From: Methylorubrum salsuginis
GTDB lineage: Bacteria > Pseudomonadota > Alphaproteobacteria > Rhizobiales > Beijerinckiaceae
Length of the DNA stretch: 64,000 nucleotides
NCBI RefSeq assembly: GCF_900114375.1
Contig: NZ_FOSV01000014.1
Location: forward strand, 1-64,000
Direction of reading: 5' to 3'
A program made the position numbers and the translations under genes. Below are positions 7,642 through 16,766 of the stretch, in pieces. Numbering within the stretch: position 1 is the stretch's first letter; each line of letters begins with the position of its first letter. The notes under the pieces are model-generated. The model did not search any database. It saw only the letters and a list, made by a program, of their open reading frames with translations, and was not told the origin of the DNA.

Positions 7642-8478
7642 TCAATCGAACGGCGTGCCGAGTTCCGGATGTCCCTGGGCGATCGCCCGTCCCAATTCGT
7701 CCGCCGGAAGGGGGGCGTTCGGCCACAGATAGGTGAGGTCGAATTCGGCATAGGCCGCGAGCGCCGCAGGCTCGGGGATGCGGATCGAACGGGTCTCCAG
7801 GGCGATGAGTCCGGTCCCCGCCATCGCCGTGAGGCAGCGGCTGACATGGACGGCGGTCAAGGCCGTCATGTCGGCCCAGCTCTCCAGACGGAATCGGGGA
7901 ACGAGGACGCCCGTCAGGCTTTGGGCGCAGGCGGTCCGGCTCATCACCTCGCAGAGGCGATGGGCCAAGCGGTTCTCCCCCGGCAGCGACTGGGTGCGGA
8001 GCCATTCCGTGTAGATGCCGGACGAGCGCGCCCCGACCCGCCAGATCGCCCACCCGACGGTCGGACATTCCTGCACGAGCCGGTAGGCGTCCGCGACGGG
8101 CAGGCCGGCGACGACGCAATCCGTCAACGCCACGAAGCCGTCCGCCTCCGGCTCGCAGAACGCCCGGTCGCAGCAAACGTCCCCGGCCGCCAGCAGGCCG
8201 ACGATGCGCCGCTTGCCGTTGCGCGACAGGGCGTAGCGCGCGATCAAGCCGTGCAGCACGGTCAGGAGGCCGGCGCCCGCTGTCGGCGGCAGCTCGGCAT
8301 TCGCCTTGAGGTGGAGGGCGGGCGAGAGGTGGCGGGCCAGTCCCTCCCGGCCCACGGCGTCCCGCTCCCGTCCGAACGGAAACGTCGGCAAGCGCGTACG
8401 GCGCGCGGTCAGGACGGTCAGGTTCGACGGGGGATGAGCGCGCGGAGCGGCGGCCGGAGCGGGGCCGGACATCGTCAT
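7642..8478 (-). CDS. Crp/Fnr-family transcriptional regulator
   Basis: A 278-residue regulator. An N-terminal effector-binding beta-roll (about 45-165) is followed by a dimer helix and a winged helix-turn-helix around LESWADMTALTAVHVSRCLT (about 205-225), which would bind DNA as a dimer. The cluster of N-terminal Cys residues that marks an FNR iron-sulfur sensor is absent, so the ligand is unknown. It is convergent with the GT29-like gene and lies downstream of the FixJ-type gene on the same strand, with a 256-base gap carrying a perfect 20-bp palindrome. FixJ/Crp pairs are common in rhizobial oxygen and stress circuits, but the link here is positional only. Confidence 0.8.
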   Translation of the reverse strand: MTMSGPAPAAAPRAHPPSNLTVLTARRTRLPTFPFGRERDAVGREGLARHLSPALHLKANAELPPTAGAGLLTVLHGLIARYALSRNGKRRIVGLLAAGDVCCDRAFCEPEADGFVALTDCVVAGLPVADAYRLVQECPTVGWAIWRVGARSSGIYTEWLRTQSLPGENRLAHRLCEVMSRTACAQSLTGVLVPRFRLESWADMTALTAVHVSRCLTAMAGTGLIALETRSIRIPEPAALAAYAEFDLTYLWPNAPLPADELGRAIAQGHPELGTPFD

Positions 8479-8680
8479 GACGCGTCTCTCCCTCCTCTCG
8501 AGGTGGGAGCGTCGGGGCGGAGCGGGCCCCGAGGCTCGATCGGCGGCGGATGATGAGGGCGGCGGAGCGGGCGGATTCCGCCTCTCCGGGCCTGCATGAC
8601 GGTGCGGCGGCGTGGCCGGCGCGCACGCGCCGGAGCGCCGTTATCGCAGGGCGGCACCTCGGCCGTAATTCGGATGCGCC

Positions 8681-8700
8681 CGTACGGGCCGGCCCGTACG
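8681..8700. promoter_or_regulatory. Perfect 20-bp palindrome between FixJ-like and Crp-like genes
   Basis: CGTACGGGCCGGCCCGTACG is a perfect dyad. It lies 35 bases after the end of the FixJ-type gene and about 200 bases upstream of the Crp/Fnr start, both on the minus strand. It may be an operator for one of these regulators or a terminator hairpin for the FixJ gene. There is no T-run on either side. Confidence 0.5.
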
Positions 8701-8734
8701 TCGCCGGAGCCGGACGGGCGGCGAGGCGGGCGTT

Positions 8735-9358
8735 TCAGCCCAGTCCCGCTTCGAGGCCGGTCCGGACCAGATCCTGCAGGGTCTCGCATTGGGTCTTCGC
8801 CATGATCCGCGCGCGGAACACCTCGACCGTGCGGGGGCTGATGCCGAGCGCCTCTCCGGTCTCGCGATGGGTCCGACCCGCCAGGATGCGTTCGAGCACC
8901 TGTCGCTCCCGATCCGTCAGGCGCGCCAGCCGTTCCGCTGCCAGCGCCCGCCGCGAGGCGTTCGACGGGGTCCCGGCCTCGCGCACGGCCGAGCGCATCG
9001 CCTGAATCAGGGTTTCGGGGGGAAACGGCTTCTCGATGAAGTCGCAGGCGCCGAGCTTCATCGCCCGCACGGCCATCGAGACCTCGCCGTGGCCGGTCAT
9101 CACCACCACCGGCACGGTCGATCCGGCGGATCGGAGGCGGACCAGCAATTCGAGGCCGTCGATGCGGGGCATGCGCAGATCGGTCAGGATGCAGTCCGCC
9201 TGCGGAAGGGCGGGCTCGGCCAGGAGCCCCGCCGCGGTGGCGTGCTCACGAACCACGAAGCCGGCCGCTTCCAGGACGGCGGCGGCGGTCGCCCGCATGG
9301 CCGCGCTGTCATCGACAAGGTGTACGATCCACCTGGGATCCACATTGCCCTCCCCCAT
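8735..9358 (-). CDS. FixJ-family response regulator
   Basis: A 207-residue two-domain regulator. The receiver domain (about 11-125) has the acidic pair Asp16/Asp17, phospho-acceptor Asp60 in ILTDLRMPRIDG and the conserved Lys in FIEKPFPPE. A LuxR-type helix-turn-helix follows (LTDRERQVLERILAG ... ISPRTVEVFRARIM, about 145-190). Start ATG 9358 is chosen because the upstream in-frame extension is translated tandem-repeat DNA. Phosphorylation would trigger DNA binding. The cognate kinase is not adjacent in an operon, but two kinases lie just upstream on the other strand. The 62-bp repeats directly upstream may control this gene. Confidence 0.88.
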   Translation of the reverse strand: MGEGNVDPRWIVHLVDDSAAMRATAAAVLEAAGFVVREHATAAGLLAEPALPQADCILTDLRMPRIDGLELLVRLRSAGSTVPVVVMTGHGEVSMAVRAMKLGACDFIEKPFPPETLIQAMRSAVREAGTPSNASRRALAAERLARLTDRERQVLERILAGRTHRETGEALGISPRTVEVFRARIMAKTQCETLQDLVRTGLEAGLG

Positions 9359-9374
9359 CGACGCCCGGCTCTCC

Positions 9375-9548
9375 GTGCCGCATCGGCTTCTTCCGAAAGC
9401 CGGTTCCCGCCTTCCGGGCCGATGTTCCGGCCTCCTGTACCGCATCGGCTGCTTCCGAAAGCCGGTTCCCACCTTTCGGGCCGATGCTCCGGCTTCTTGT
9501 GCCGCATCGCTCCGACGCCCGGTATCCACCTTACGGCCGATATCCGAT
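9375..9548. repeat. 62-bp tandem repeat (2.8 units) upstream of the FixJ-type gene
   Basis: Units start at 9375, 9437 and 9499. The first two match over nearly all 62 bases (GTGCCGCATCGGCTTC...CCGAAAGCCGGTT...) and the third is shorter and more diverged. Each unit carries small dyads around GCCGGTTCCC and CCGGGCCGATG. It sits in the leader/promoter zone of the FixJ-type gene. Confidence 0.85.
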
Positions 9549-9943
9549 GTCGGCCGCCGGGGGGCGTCGATCCGCGCGGCCGGGCGGGGGGACCGAGCGA
9601 GGCCGCCGGCCCGTGGCCGGAAACCGCGTACGGGCAACCCCTTATGGCGCCGGGACGTCGGAGGGTTCATGCTCGCCGAAGCGGCAGGCCGGAGCCATGG
9701 TTCGAGCGCATGACATCAGCGCAGGGGACGAGAGTCCTGAGTCGATGGAGCCTGGGGCCGTGCTTCGATTTTGACCTGAAGCGTCTTCGCCCGACATCCG
9801 GTGCGTCGGCGAGGACCGGGGGCCCGTCCTGGGCCGATGCGGCGATGAAAGCCACCCGGGCGCCGCGACAGCGTCGGCGGACGCGCCCCATCCCGCGCCG
9901 GGACGACACGCGAGCGATTCCGCCGTCTTGGGAGGCCGAGCCG
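9549..9943. other. Divergent intergenic region upstream of the HWE kinase
   Basis: About 395 bases of high-GC DNA without a supported gene lie between the tandem repeats and the kinase start. Frames here are open only because of GC bias. It should hold the kinase promoter. The ribosome site GGGAGG is at 9930-9935. Confidence 0.5.
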
Positions 9944-10975
9944 ATGACCATGGAGGCGGCCGGCCCGGGACGGCCGGGACGCGGCCGCTGGCTGCCCCGG
10001 TGGCCCGGCCCCTCGCGCGGCGGCCCGCCGACGGCGCTGGGGTCGGCCGCTCTCCTTGTCGTCGGTGCCGGCATCCTCGTCGCCGACCCGCTGCCGGTGA
10101 TCCTCGCGCTCCTGCCGGCCTTCGCCGCCGCCGTCGCCTCGCGCTACGGGACGGCCGCCGGAATCTGCGGGCTCACGGGCGCCTTGAGCGCGATGGCGCT
10201 CGCCGCATCCGCCTTGAACCAGCCGGACGCGGAGCGGGAGATGGATCTGCTCGTCTTCGCCGCGACCGCCCTGGCGGCGTCCGTCGTCGTCGGCCTCGTC
10301 GGTCACCACCGCACGGGCCGGCTGCTTTCGGGCGAAAGCGCCGACGCCCTGGCGCGGGCCTGCGACGACCGCACCACCCTGCTGGTGGAACTCGAGCATC
10401 GCATCCGCAACGACTTGGCGGCGTTGCAGGCCACGGCCACGCTCCTGGCCGCCTCGGTCCGGGAGCCCGAGGCGCGGACGGTCCTCTCCGACATGTCGGG
10501 CCGGCTTCGCCTGTTCGGCTGCATCTACCGGCGGCTGGGCGCCGAGCCCGCGAACGACGCGCCGGTGGCGATGGCGCCGTTCCTCGAAGAGTTCCACCGG
10601 GAACTGTGCGAGGCGCATCTCGGCCTGCGCCGCATCGCCCTCGACCTTCGGGCGGAGGAGGCCGGCCTGCCGCGCGGACGGGCCGTCCTCGTCGGCCTCA
10701 TCCTCAACGAGGGGGTGACCAACGCCCTCAAGCACGCCTTCCCGGGCGGGCGCGGAGGGCACATCGAGATCCGGTTCGCCCGGGACGCGGACGATCCGGC
10801 CACCCTGGTCCTGTCCATCGCCGACGACGGCATCGGGCTGGCCGGTCAGGCATCGCCCCGCGGCACCGGGATGGGAACGCGCTTGCTCCGCGCCCTGGTC
10901 TCCCAGCTGGACGGAAGCCTCACGCTGGACGCGCAGGACGGCCGGACGATCCTCCGGGTGAGGTTTCCGGCCTGA
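9944..10975 (+). CDS. Membrane HWE/HisKA_2-type sensor histidine kinase
   Basis: A 343-residue protein. Hydrophobic helices (about 33-62, 68-92 and 102-122) form a compact KdpD/DUF4118-like membrane region. The dimerisation/phosphorylation helix has LVELEHRIRNDLAALQ (His152), the pattern of HisKA_2/HWE kinases. The ATPase domain follows with LILNEGVTNALKHAF, the IADDGIGL box and GTGMGTRLL. No separate PAS or extracellular sensor domain is present, so the signal is probably sensed in the membrane. ATG 9944 is chosen because GGGAGG lies 8 bases upstream. Its partner regulator is unknown; the divergent FixJ-type gene is a candidate. Confidence 0.83.
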   Translation: MTMEAAGPGRPGRGRWLPRWPGPSRGGPPTALGSAALLVVGAGILVADPLPVILALLPAFAAAVASRYGTAAGICGLTGALSAMALAASALNQPDAEREMDLLVFAATALAASVVVGLVGHHRTGRLLSGESADALARACDDRTTLLVELEHRIRNDLAALQATATLLAASVREPEARTVLSDMSGRLRLFGCIYRRLGAEPANDAPVAMAPFLEEFHRELCEAHLGLRRIALDLRAEEAGLPRGRAVLVGLILNEGVTNALKHAFPGGRGGHIEIRFARDADDPATLVLSIADDGIGLAGQASPRGTGMGTRLLRALVSQLDGSLTLDAQDGRTILRVRFPA

Positions 10976-11100
10976 CCGGCCGGGGCGCCGGAACCCGGGG
11001 CGGTCGACCTTGGGCCGATTCCAAAGGAACCGTGATTGCCCTTAAGTTCGTGACGATGCGGGCCGCGCGACCGGCTCCGAGTGGATGAGTGCGAGTTGCG

Positions 11101-14100
11101 ATGTCGGAGCCTCGGGAGCGCATCGCGGTCGGCTCGAGGGGGAGGCTTGCAAGGCCGGGGCCGACGGTCGCCGCGCTCGCCCTGCTCGGCCTGGTCCTCG
11201 CCCTGGCCGCCGCCGGCTGGGTGCGTCAACGCAACGAGGGCGTCGCCGCCGAGCGGTTCGAGACCGCGGCGAGCCGCCTGGCCACGCGGGTGCAGGACCG
11301 GTTCGCCCTCTACGAATACGGCCTGCGCGGTGCGCGCGGCGTGGTCGCCGCCATCGGCGAGGCCGGGCTCACCGGTGCGGCGTTCGAGCGCTACGCCCGC
11401 AGCCGCGACTTCGATCGGGAGTTTCCCGGCGCCCGCGGCTTCGGCTTCATCCGCCGCGTCCCCGTGCGGGCCGAGGACGCCTTCCTGCAGGCGGCACGCG
11501 CGGAAACCCGCGGCTTCGCCATCCGCCAGCTCGCCGCCCATGACGGCGAACGCTTCGTGATCCGCTACGTCGAGCCGCTCGCACGAAACCGGGAGGCGAT
11601 CGGCCTCGACGTGGCCTCGGAGCCGGCGCGGCGCGACGCGGCGCTCCGGGCGATGGAGACGGGGGCGGCGGCGATGACCGGCCCGGTCACCCTGGTGCAG
11701 GCTCCCGGCGAGGTCGAGCGCGGCTTCCTGGCCTTCCTGCCGGTCTTCGCCCCGGATCGGCCGCATGCGACCCCGGACGAGCGCCGGGCGGCGACCGTCG
11801 GCTGGTCCTACGCGCCGCTCGTGATCGACGAGGTGCTGGCCGGTCTCGATCTCGACGCGAACGACCTCGACTTCGCCATCGAGGACCGTTCGCCCGGCCA
11901 GACCCAGCGCTTCTACGCGACCCCGGGGATGAGCCGGCCGGCGGACGCCCTCCCGGCCACCTCGCGCCGTCTCGCGGTCTTCGACCGGGATTGGGCGATC
12001 GCCCTGCGCGCCCGGCCGGCCTTCGTGCGGGATTTCTCGCGTCCGGCGCCGCTGGTGGCGGGCGGGGTCGTGCTGCTGCTGGGTCTGCTCGGGGCCGGGC
12101 TCACCCATCTCCATCTGAGGGGACGCCGCCGCGACATCCTGGCGGCGGTGCAGAGCGCCCGCCTCGCGGCCATCGTCGAGAACGCCGAGGACGCCATCCT
12201 CGGCAAGGCGCAGGACGGGACGATCACCGACTGGAACCCGGCCGCCGAGCGCCTGTTCGGCTATCCCGCCGCCGAGGCGGTGGGGCGCAAGGTCGTCGAC
12301 CTGATCGTCCCGCCGCATCTGCGGGCGGAGGAGGAGCAGATGCTCGCCGCCGTCGCCCGCGGCGAGCCGGTGCCCTCGCGCGCGACGCTGCGGCGGCGGC
12401 GGGACGGCACGACGGTCCACGTCCTCCTCGGCGTCTCGCCGATCCGTGGGCCGGGGGGCGTCATCGTCGGGGCCGCCACGGTGATGCGCGATGTCGGCGA
12501 GCGCATCGCCCACGAGGCGCGCATCCAGGCCCTCAACGCCAGCCTGGAGCGGCAGGTGGCCGAGCGAACCCAGGCCCTGCGGGCGGCGTCCGCCATCCGG
12601 TCGGCCATCCTCGAGCACGCGGGCTACGCCATCATCGCGACCGATCCCGACGGGCGCATCACCGTGTTCAACCCGGCCGCCGAGCGCATGCTGGGCTACG
12701 CCGCCTCCGAGGTGGTCGGGCGGGCGACGCCGATGCTGTTCCACGACGAGGCCCAGATCGGCGAGCGGGCGCGCCGCCTCTCGGCCGAACTCGGCGAGCG
12801 GATCGAGCCGGGGCCCGACACCTTCCTGGCGCCCGCCCGCCAGGGCCGGCCCACCGTCGACGAGTGGATCTACCGGACCAAGGACGGACGGCGCCTGCCG
12901 GTGCTGCTGAGCGTGAGCGAGATGCGCTCCGAAGTCGGCGGCCGGCTCGGCTATCTCGGCATCGCCCTGGACCTGAGCGAGCGCGACCGCCACGCCGCCG
13001 AGATGCGGGCGGCCAATGCCGGCACGTGGAGCTACGACATCGCCACCGGCCGCGTGCGGCTGTCGGCGGAATGCGCCCGCCAGCACGGCCTGCCCGATGC
13101 CGAGACCGACCTCGATGTCGCGGCGGGATGGCGCCCGCTGGCGCATCCCGACGACGCCGCGCAGGTGCTCGCCGACCTGAACGCGGCGATCGAGACGGGC
13201 GGGAGCTACACCACCGAGTTCCGCGTCCCCCTGGCCGACGGGCGGACCCGCTGGCTGACCGCCATCGGCCGCGTCGAGCCGGGGCACGCCGCCGGGACCG
13301 GGCGCGTGATCGGCCTGACGCTCGACGTGACCGCCCGCAAGGAAGCCGAACACGCCCTCGTGGAGGCGCGCCGGGAGGCGGAGCGCGCCAACCGGGCCAA
13401 GGGCGAGTTCCTCGCCGCGATGAGCCACGAGATCCGCACGCCCCTCAACGCGATCCTGGGCTATACCGGCCTCATGCTCGACGGGGGGCGGCTGGGGCCG
13501 GCGGAGCGGCGCCAGGCCGAGCTGGTCCGCTCGGCCGGCGCGGCGCTGCTGACGGTCGTCAACGACATCCTCGACATCTCCCGGATCGAGGCCGGCGCGG
13601 TCACCCTGAGCCCGCACCCGTTCTCGCCCGCGGCGCTCGCCGCCCAATGCCTCGCCCTCGTCGCGGTCTTGGCCGAGCCCAAGGGCCTGGCCCTGCGCCT
13701 GGAGACCGCCCCCGACCTGCCCGAGCCCCTGCTCGGCGACGAGGCCCGGCTGCGGCAGGTGCTGCTCAACCTGCTCAACAACGCGGTGAAGTTCACCCAG
13801 GCCGGCGCGGTGACGCTGTCGATCCGGCGCGACGACGACCCGATCGAGGGCGGCGAGGGCCTGTCTTTCGGCGTACGGGATACCGGCATCGGCATCCCCC
13901 GGGACAAGCGCGACCGGCTGTTCAAGCGCTTCAGCCAGGTCGACGGCTCGGTGGAGCGCGAGTACGGCGGCACCGGCCTCGGGCTCGCGATCAGCAAGGC
14001 GCTCGTCGAAATGATGGGCGGCGAGATCGGGGTCGAGAGCACGCCAGGGGTCGGCTCGACCTTCTGGTTCACCCTGCGGCTGCCGCGCGCCGCGCCGGTC

Positions 14101-14892
14101 GCGGCGCCGCCGCCCGCAGGCCGGGCGAACGATCGGGCCGGGCGGCTTCTCGTGGTCGACGACAACTTCGTGAACCGGGAACTCGCCCGGACGGTCCTCG
14201 AACGCGCGGGCCATGCCGTGACGGTGGCGGGCGACGGCGAGACCGCCGTCCGGGCGGTCGCCGACGGCGATGTCGATCTCGTGCTGATGGACGTCCAGAT
14301 GCCGGGCATGGACGGTCTCTCGGCCACCCGGGCGATCCGGGCGCTGCCGGGGGAAGCCGGCGAGATTCCTGTCATCGGCATGTCGGCGGGCGTGTTGCCG
14401 GAACAGGTCCGCCGCTGCCGCGAGGCCGGCATGGACGAGCATGTCGGCAAGCCGTTCGATCCGGAGGCGCTGGTCGCGCTCGTCGGCCGATGGCTGCCCG
14501 GGGACGAGTCGGGGGACGCGCCGACGGACGCGCCCGGACCCGGCTTCGACGCCGCGCGATACGACGACATGGCCCGTCGCCTCGGGCCCGAGCGGCTCGA
14601 CCGCGTGCTGCGCGTCCTCGACGATGATCTTGAGCGCGCCTTCACGGCGGCGGCGGGGACGCCCGAGGGGCGGCGGCAGATCCGGTTCGACGCCCACGCC
14701 GTCGGCTCGGCGGCGGGCGTCATGGGCTTCTCGGCGATGACGGCCGCCTGCCGGATCCTCGAGGAGTTCGAGGAGGTGCGCCTCGCCACGGAGGGGATGG
14801 CCGCCTTCGAGACGGCGCTCGAGCGTGTCCGGCACCTCGCGGCCGAGATCCGCACGGAGCTGCGGAGGCGGCTCCACACCGAGCCGGCCTGA
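11101..14892 (+). CDS. CHASE/PAS hybrid sensor histidine kinase with receiver and Hpt-like domains
   Basis: A 1263-residue multidomain kinase. A membrane helix (about 22-42), a periplasmic CHASE sensor (about 70-270) and a second helix (about 315-337) come first. Three PAS-type domains follow (from about 355, 500 and 635; the third starts ANAGTWSYD). A coiled linker leads to HisKA with AMSHEIRTPLNAILGY (His776), an HATPase (NLLNNAVKFTQ, DTGIGIP, GGTGLGLAIS), a receiver with Asp1064 in LVLMDVQMPGMDG, and a C-terminal Hpt-like helix with His1199 in FDAHAVGSAA. The Hpt core is unusual (VGSAA instead of LKGAA). ATG 11101 is used; a GTG at 11089 is in frame. It is transcribed co-directionally after the HWE kinase. 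Confidence 0.88.
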   Translation: MSEPRERIAVGSRGRLARPGPTVAALALLGLVLALAAAGWVRQRNEGVAAERFETAASRLATRVQDRFALYEYGLRGARGVVAAIGEAGLTGAAFERYARSRDFDREFPGARGFGFIRRVPVRAEDAFLQAARAETRGFAIRQLAAHDGERFVIRYVEPLARNREAIGLDVASEPARRDAALRAMETGAAAMTGPVTLVQAPGEVERGFLAFLPVFAPDRPHATPDERRAATVGWSYAPLVIDEVLAGLDLDANDLDFAIEDRSPGQTQRFYATPGMSRPADALPATSRRLAVFDRDWAIALRARPAFVRDFSRPAPLVAGGVVLLLGLLGAGLTHLHLRGRRRDILAAVQSARLAAIVENAEDAILGKAQDGTITDWNPAAERLFGYPAAEAVGRKVVDLIVPPHLRAEEEQMLAAVARGEPVPSRATLRRRRDGTTVHVLLGVSPIRGPGGVIVGAATVMRDVGERIAHEARIQALNASLERQVAERTQALRAASAIRSAILEHAGYAIIATDPDGRITVFNPAAERMLGYAASEVVGRATPMLFHDEAQIGERARRLSAELGERIEPGPDTFLAPARQGRPTVDEWIYRTKDGRRLPVLLSVSEMRSEVGGRLGYLGIALDLSERDRHAAEMRAANAGTWSYDIATGRVRLSAECARQHGLPDAETDLDVAAGWRPLAHPDDAAQVLADLNAAIETGGSYTTEFRVPLADGRTRWLTAIGRVEPGHAAGTGRVIGLTLDVTARKEAEHALVEARREAERANRAKGEFLAAMSHEIRTPLNAILGYTGLMLDGGRLGPAERRQAELVRSAGAALLTVVNDILDISRIEAGAVTLSPHPFSPAALAAQCLALVAVLAEPKGLALRLETAPDLPEPLLGDEARLRQVLLNLLNNAVKFTQAGAVTLSIRRDDDPIEGGEGLSFGVRDTGIGIPRDKRDRLFKRFSQVDGSVEREYGGTGLGLAISKALVEMMGGEIGVESTPGVGSTFWFTLRLPRAAPVAAPPPAGRANDRAGRLLVVDDNFVNRELARTVLERAGHAVTVAGDGETAVRAVADGDVDLVLMDVQMPGMDGLSATRAIRALPGEAGEIPVIGMSAGVLPEQVRRCREAGMDEHVGKPFDPEALVALVGRWLPGDESGDAPTDAPGPGFDAARYDDMARRLGPERLDRVLRVLDDDLERAFTAAAGTPEGRRQIRFDAHAVGSAAGVMGFSAMTAACRILEEFEEVRLATEGMAAFETALERVRHLAAEIRTELRRRLHTEPA

Positions 14893-14998
14893 GGTCGCCG
14901 GGCCGCTTACTCAGCGGAGCGACGCCGTCCGGCACGAGACCGCCGATGCCGGCCTCCTCGACGGCAGGCGCGGCGAGGGCGCGGCGGTAGTTCTCCGC

Positions 14999-15172
14999 TC
15001 AGAAGTCCGCGTCGTAATCGTCGGCGATCGGCGGCGCTTTCGGCTTCGGCTGCCAGCTGTCGGCGATCGCCCGGGGCGCCGCCACCGTCCGGGGCGGGCT
15101 CGACAGCATCGTGAACCAGAACGCGCCCGTGGCGAGGGCGAAGGCTGCCAGGAAGACGTTGAGAGCACGCAT
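14999..15172 (-). CDS. Small single-pass membrane protein (57 aa)
   Basis: A 57-residue protein with one hydrophobic helix (about residues 3-22, RALNVFLAAFALATGAFWF) followed by a Pro/Lys/Asp-rich tail ending DDYDADF. A strong ribosome site GAGGAG precedes ATG 15172 by 8 bases, which decides the start. The function is unknown. It is convergent with the hybrid kinase, from which it is separated by 106 bases. Confidence 0.65.
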   Translation of the reverse strand: MRALNVFLAAFALATGAFWFTMLSSPPRTVAAPRAIADSWQPKPKAPPIADDYDADF

Positions 15173-15342
15173 GGAGAGGCTCCTCGATCGCGTGGCCCCC
15201 GATGCGACGGACGGCGAGGATAGGCCGTTTCTGCAGCGGGCGCCAGCAGAGACCTGCGACACGGAAGCAAGGCGTTGCAAAAGACGGGCCGGGTCGTCGC
15301 CTGGGCATTGCATCGTCGGCGGAGGGCACTCAGGCTGTCGCG

Positions 15343-15573
15343 ATGCCCGATGACGGTGTCCCCCCGCGTCCGCTGCCGGAATCTCTGACCCGGTTCCTGT
15401 CCGATCCGGCGCCTCGGGCGCTGCCGGCGCGCGCGGCGTCCCGGCCCCGGAGCAGCGAGGCCGGGCCCTTACGGCCCAACCGCGCCCTGCGGATCTTCCT
15501 GGCCTGGGCGCTCGCCTACAACGTCCTCGGCTTCGCCATCATCGTCCTGCTGTGGAAAAGCCTGAACGGATAG
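15343..15573 (+). CDS. Small membrane-anchored hypothetical protein (76 aa)
   Basis: A 76-residue protein with a Pro/Arg/Ala-rich cytoplasmic N-terminus and a C-terminal hydrophobic helix (about 52-72, IFLAWALAYNVLGFAIIVLL). A GGAGGG ribosome site lies at 15321-15326, rather far upstream of ATG 15343. Its 3' end overlaps the end of the convergent LysM gene by 35 bases. It has no recognisable family. Confidence 0.5.
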   Translation: MPDDGVPPRPLPESLTRFLSDPAPRALPARAASRPRSSEAGPLRPNRALRIFLAWALAYNVLGFAIIVLLWKSLNG

Positions 15574-16690
15574 GGCTTCGGCCCGAGACCAAGGACACCG
15601 TCCTCCGTCCGTCGCCCCTCCGGTCGCGCGGCGGCAGCACGAGGATCTGTCCGGGATAGATGAGATCCGGGTCGCGGACCCGATCCCGGTTGGCGTCGTG
15701 GATCAGAGTGTAGCGCCCGCCCCGGCCGTAGCGGCGCCGGCTGATCGACCAGAGGCTATCGCCCCGCACAATGAAGACCGACGCGGCTCCGGAGACCGCG
15801 CTCCCGGAGTCGGCCGGGATCCGGGCCGGAGCCCGGGCGGCCAGGCTTCCGGTGCTGGCGGGTTGCCGCGGATCGTCCGGCGGTTCGCGCGGCGCCGTGC
15901 GGTCGGCTGCGTCGTCGCGGCCTTCCGCCGGCACGGACGGGCGCCCGGCCTCGGGGCCGGACCCGTCCGCCAAGCGCTGTCCACCGGGCGGGTTCGACGA
16001 TTCCGCGGGGGCCTCGCTCGGCATTTCGCCGCCGGCTCGGCTCCCTGCCGCCGCTCCCGTCTCGGAGGTGCCGGGCGGCGTCGGCCGATCCGCCGCCCTG
16101 TCCGCGTCCTCCGCGCCGGATGGCGCCCGGCGCTCCGGCGGGTCGGAAAGCGCGGCTCCGGCCTTGGCGGGGGCCTCCTGGGGCGGACGATCCTCGGGCG
16201 GACGTTCCTGGGGCGGGCGATCCGGCGGCGACGGGACCGCGGTCGTCGCGTCGGCGCGCGGCGACGGCACCGGATCGGGGGACGGATCGGGGGACGGATC
16301 GGGGGACGAGAGCGCGGCCAGCGGCGTGCCGCCGGTTGCGGGGGATTCCGGCCCGAGGAGCGGGCCGCGGCTCGCCGGGAGGCCGGGGTCACCGAGCAAG
16401 ATGCCGGCGGCCATGCCTGCAAGAAGCAACAGGCCGACCAGCCCGGCCGCGATCGCGCCCCGTCCCGGATACGCCATCCGGGAGGCGGGCGGCGGGGTCG
16501 ATGGGAGGGCGGGCGCGACCGCGGTCGATGGCAACGGGGACGGCAGCGGGCTCGGCACCTCGGCATCCGCGACCGCCCCCGTTGCCGCGCGCGCCTCCGG
16601 GCGCCGGCCGAACAGGACCGCGACGACCCCGAGGCCGACGAGCGCACCGCGCAAAGCCGTGACGCGGATGCGACGCAGACCGGTCCTCAT
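15539..16690 (-). CDS. LysM-domain envelope protein with Pro/Ser/Asp-rich linker
   Basis: A 383-residue protein. A short N-terminal hydrophobic segment (about 9-27) and a second clear helix (about 80-100) are followed by a long low-complexity linker rich in Pro, Ser, Asp and Glu (SPDPSPDPSPDP repeats, PPQERPPEDRPPQE). A single LysM domain lies near the C-terminus (about 308-356, from VFIVRGDSLWSISRRRYG to YPGQILVLPPRD). LysM binds glycan strands such as peptidoglycan. The architecture, with a peptidoglycan-binding tail at the end of a disordered arm, resembles the alphaproteobacterial LysM proteins often found with small membrane proteins. Confidence 0.75.
   Translation of the reverse strand: MRTGLRRIRVTALRGALVGLGVVAVLFGRRPEARAATGAVADAEVPSPLPSPLPSTAVAPALPSTPPPASRMAYPGRGAIAAGLVGLLLLAGMAAGILLGDPGLPASRGPLLGPESPATGGTPLAALSSPDPSPDPSPDPVPSPRADATTAVPSPPDRPPQERPPEDRPPQEAPAKAGAALSDPPERRAPSGAEDADRAADRPTPPGTSETGAAAGSRAGGEMPSEAPAESSNPPGGQRLADGSGPEAGRPSVPAEGRDDAADRTAPREPPDDPRQPASTGSLAARAPARIPADSGSAVSGAASVFIVRGDSLWSISRRRYGRGGRYTLIHDANRDRVRDPDLIYPGQILVLPPRDRRGDGRRTVSLVSGRSPIRSGFSTAGR
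16272..16307. repeat. 12-bp tandem repeat, three perfect units
   Basis: GGATCGGGGGAC is repeated three times head to tail inside the LysM gene and encodes the SPDP repeats of the disordered linker. It is likely to vary in copy number by replication slippage. Confidence 0.85.
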
Positions 16691-16766
16691 GCCGTGTCGG
16701 TCCCTCGCTGTCGTGGAAGGGGGCGGGGCCGCCGCCTCGGTGCGGCGGCCCCGGGATGGCGCGATG

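Noticed and set aside
10846..14877. A 1343-codon frame opposite the hybrid kinase, and a shorter one in another plus frame
   Set aside because: The sense frame encodes a full CHASE-PAS-kinase-receiver protein; the others lack motifs.
15126..15345. Longer start for the 57-residue membrane protein (up to 15313)
   Set aside because: The GAGGAG site just before ATG 15172 decides the start, and the upstream extension is not membrane-like.
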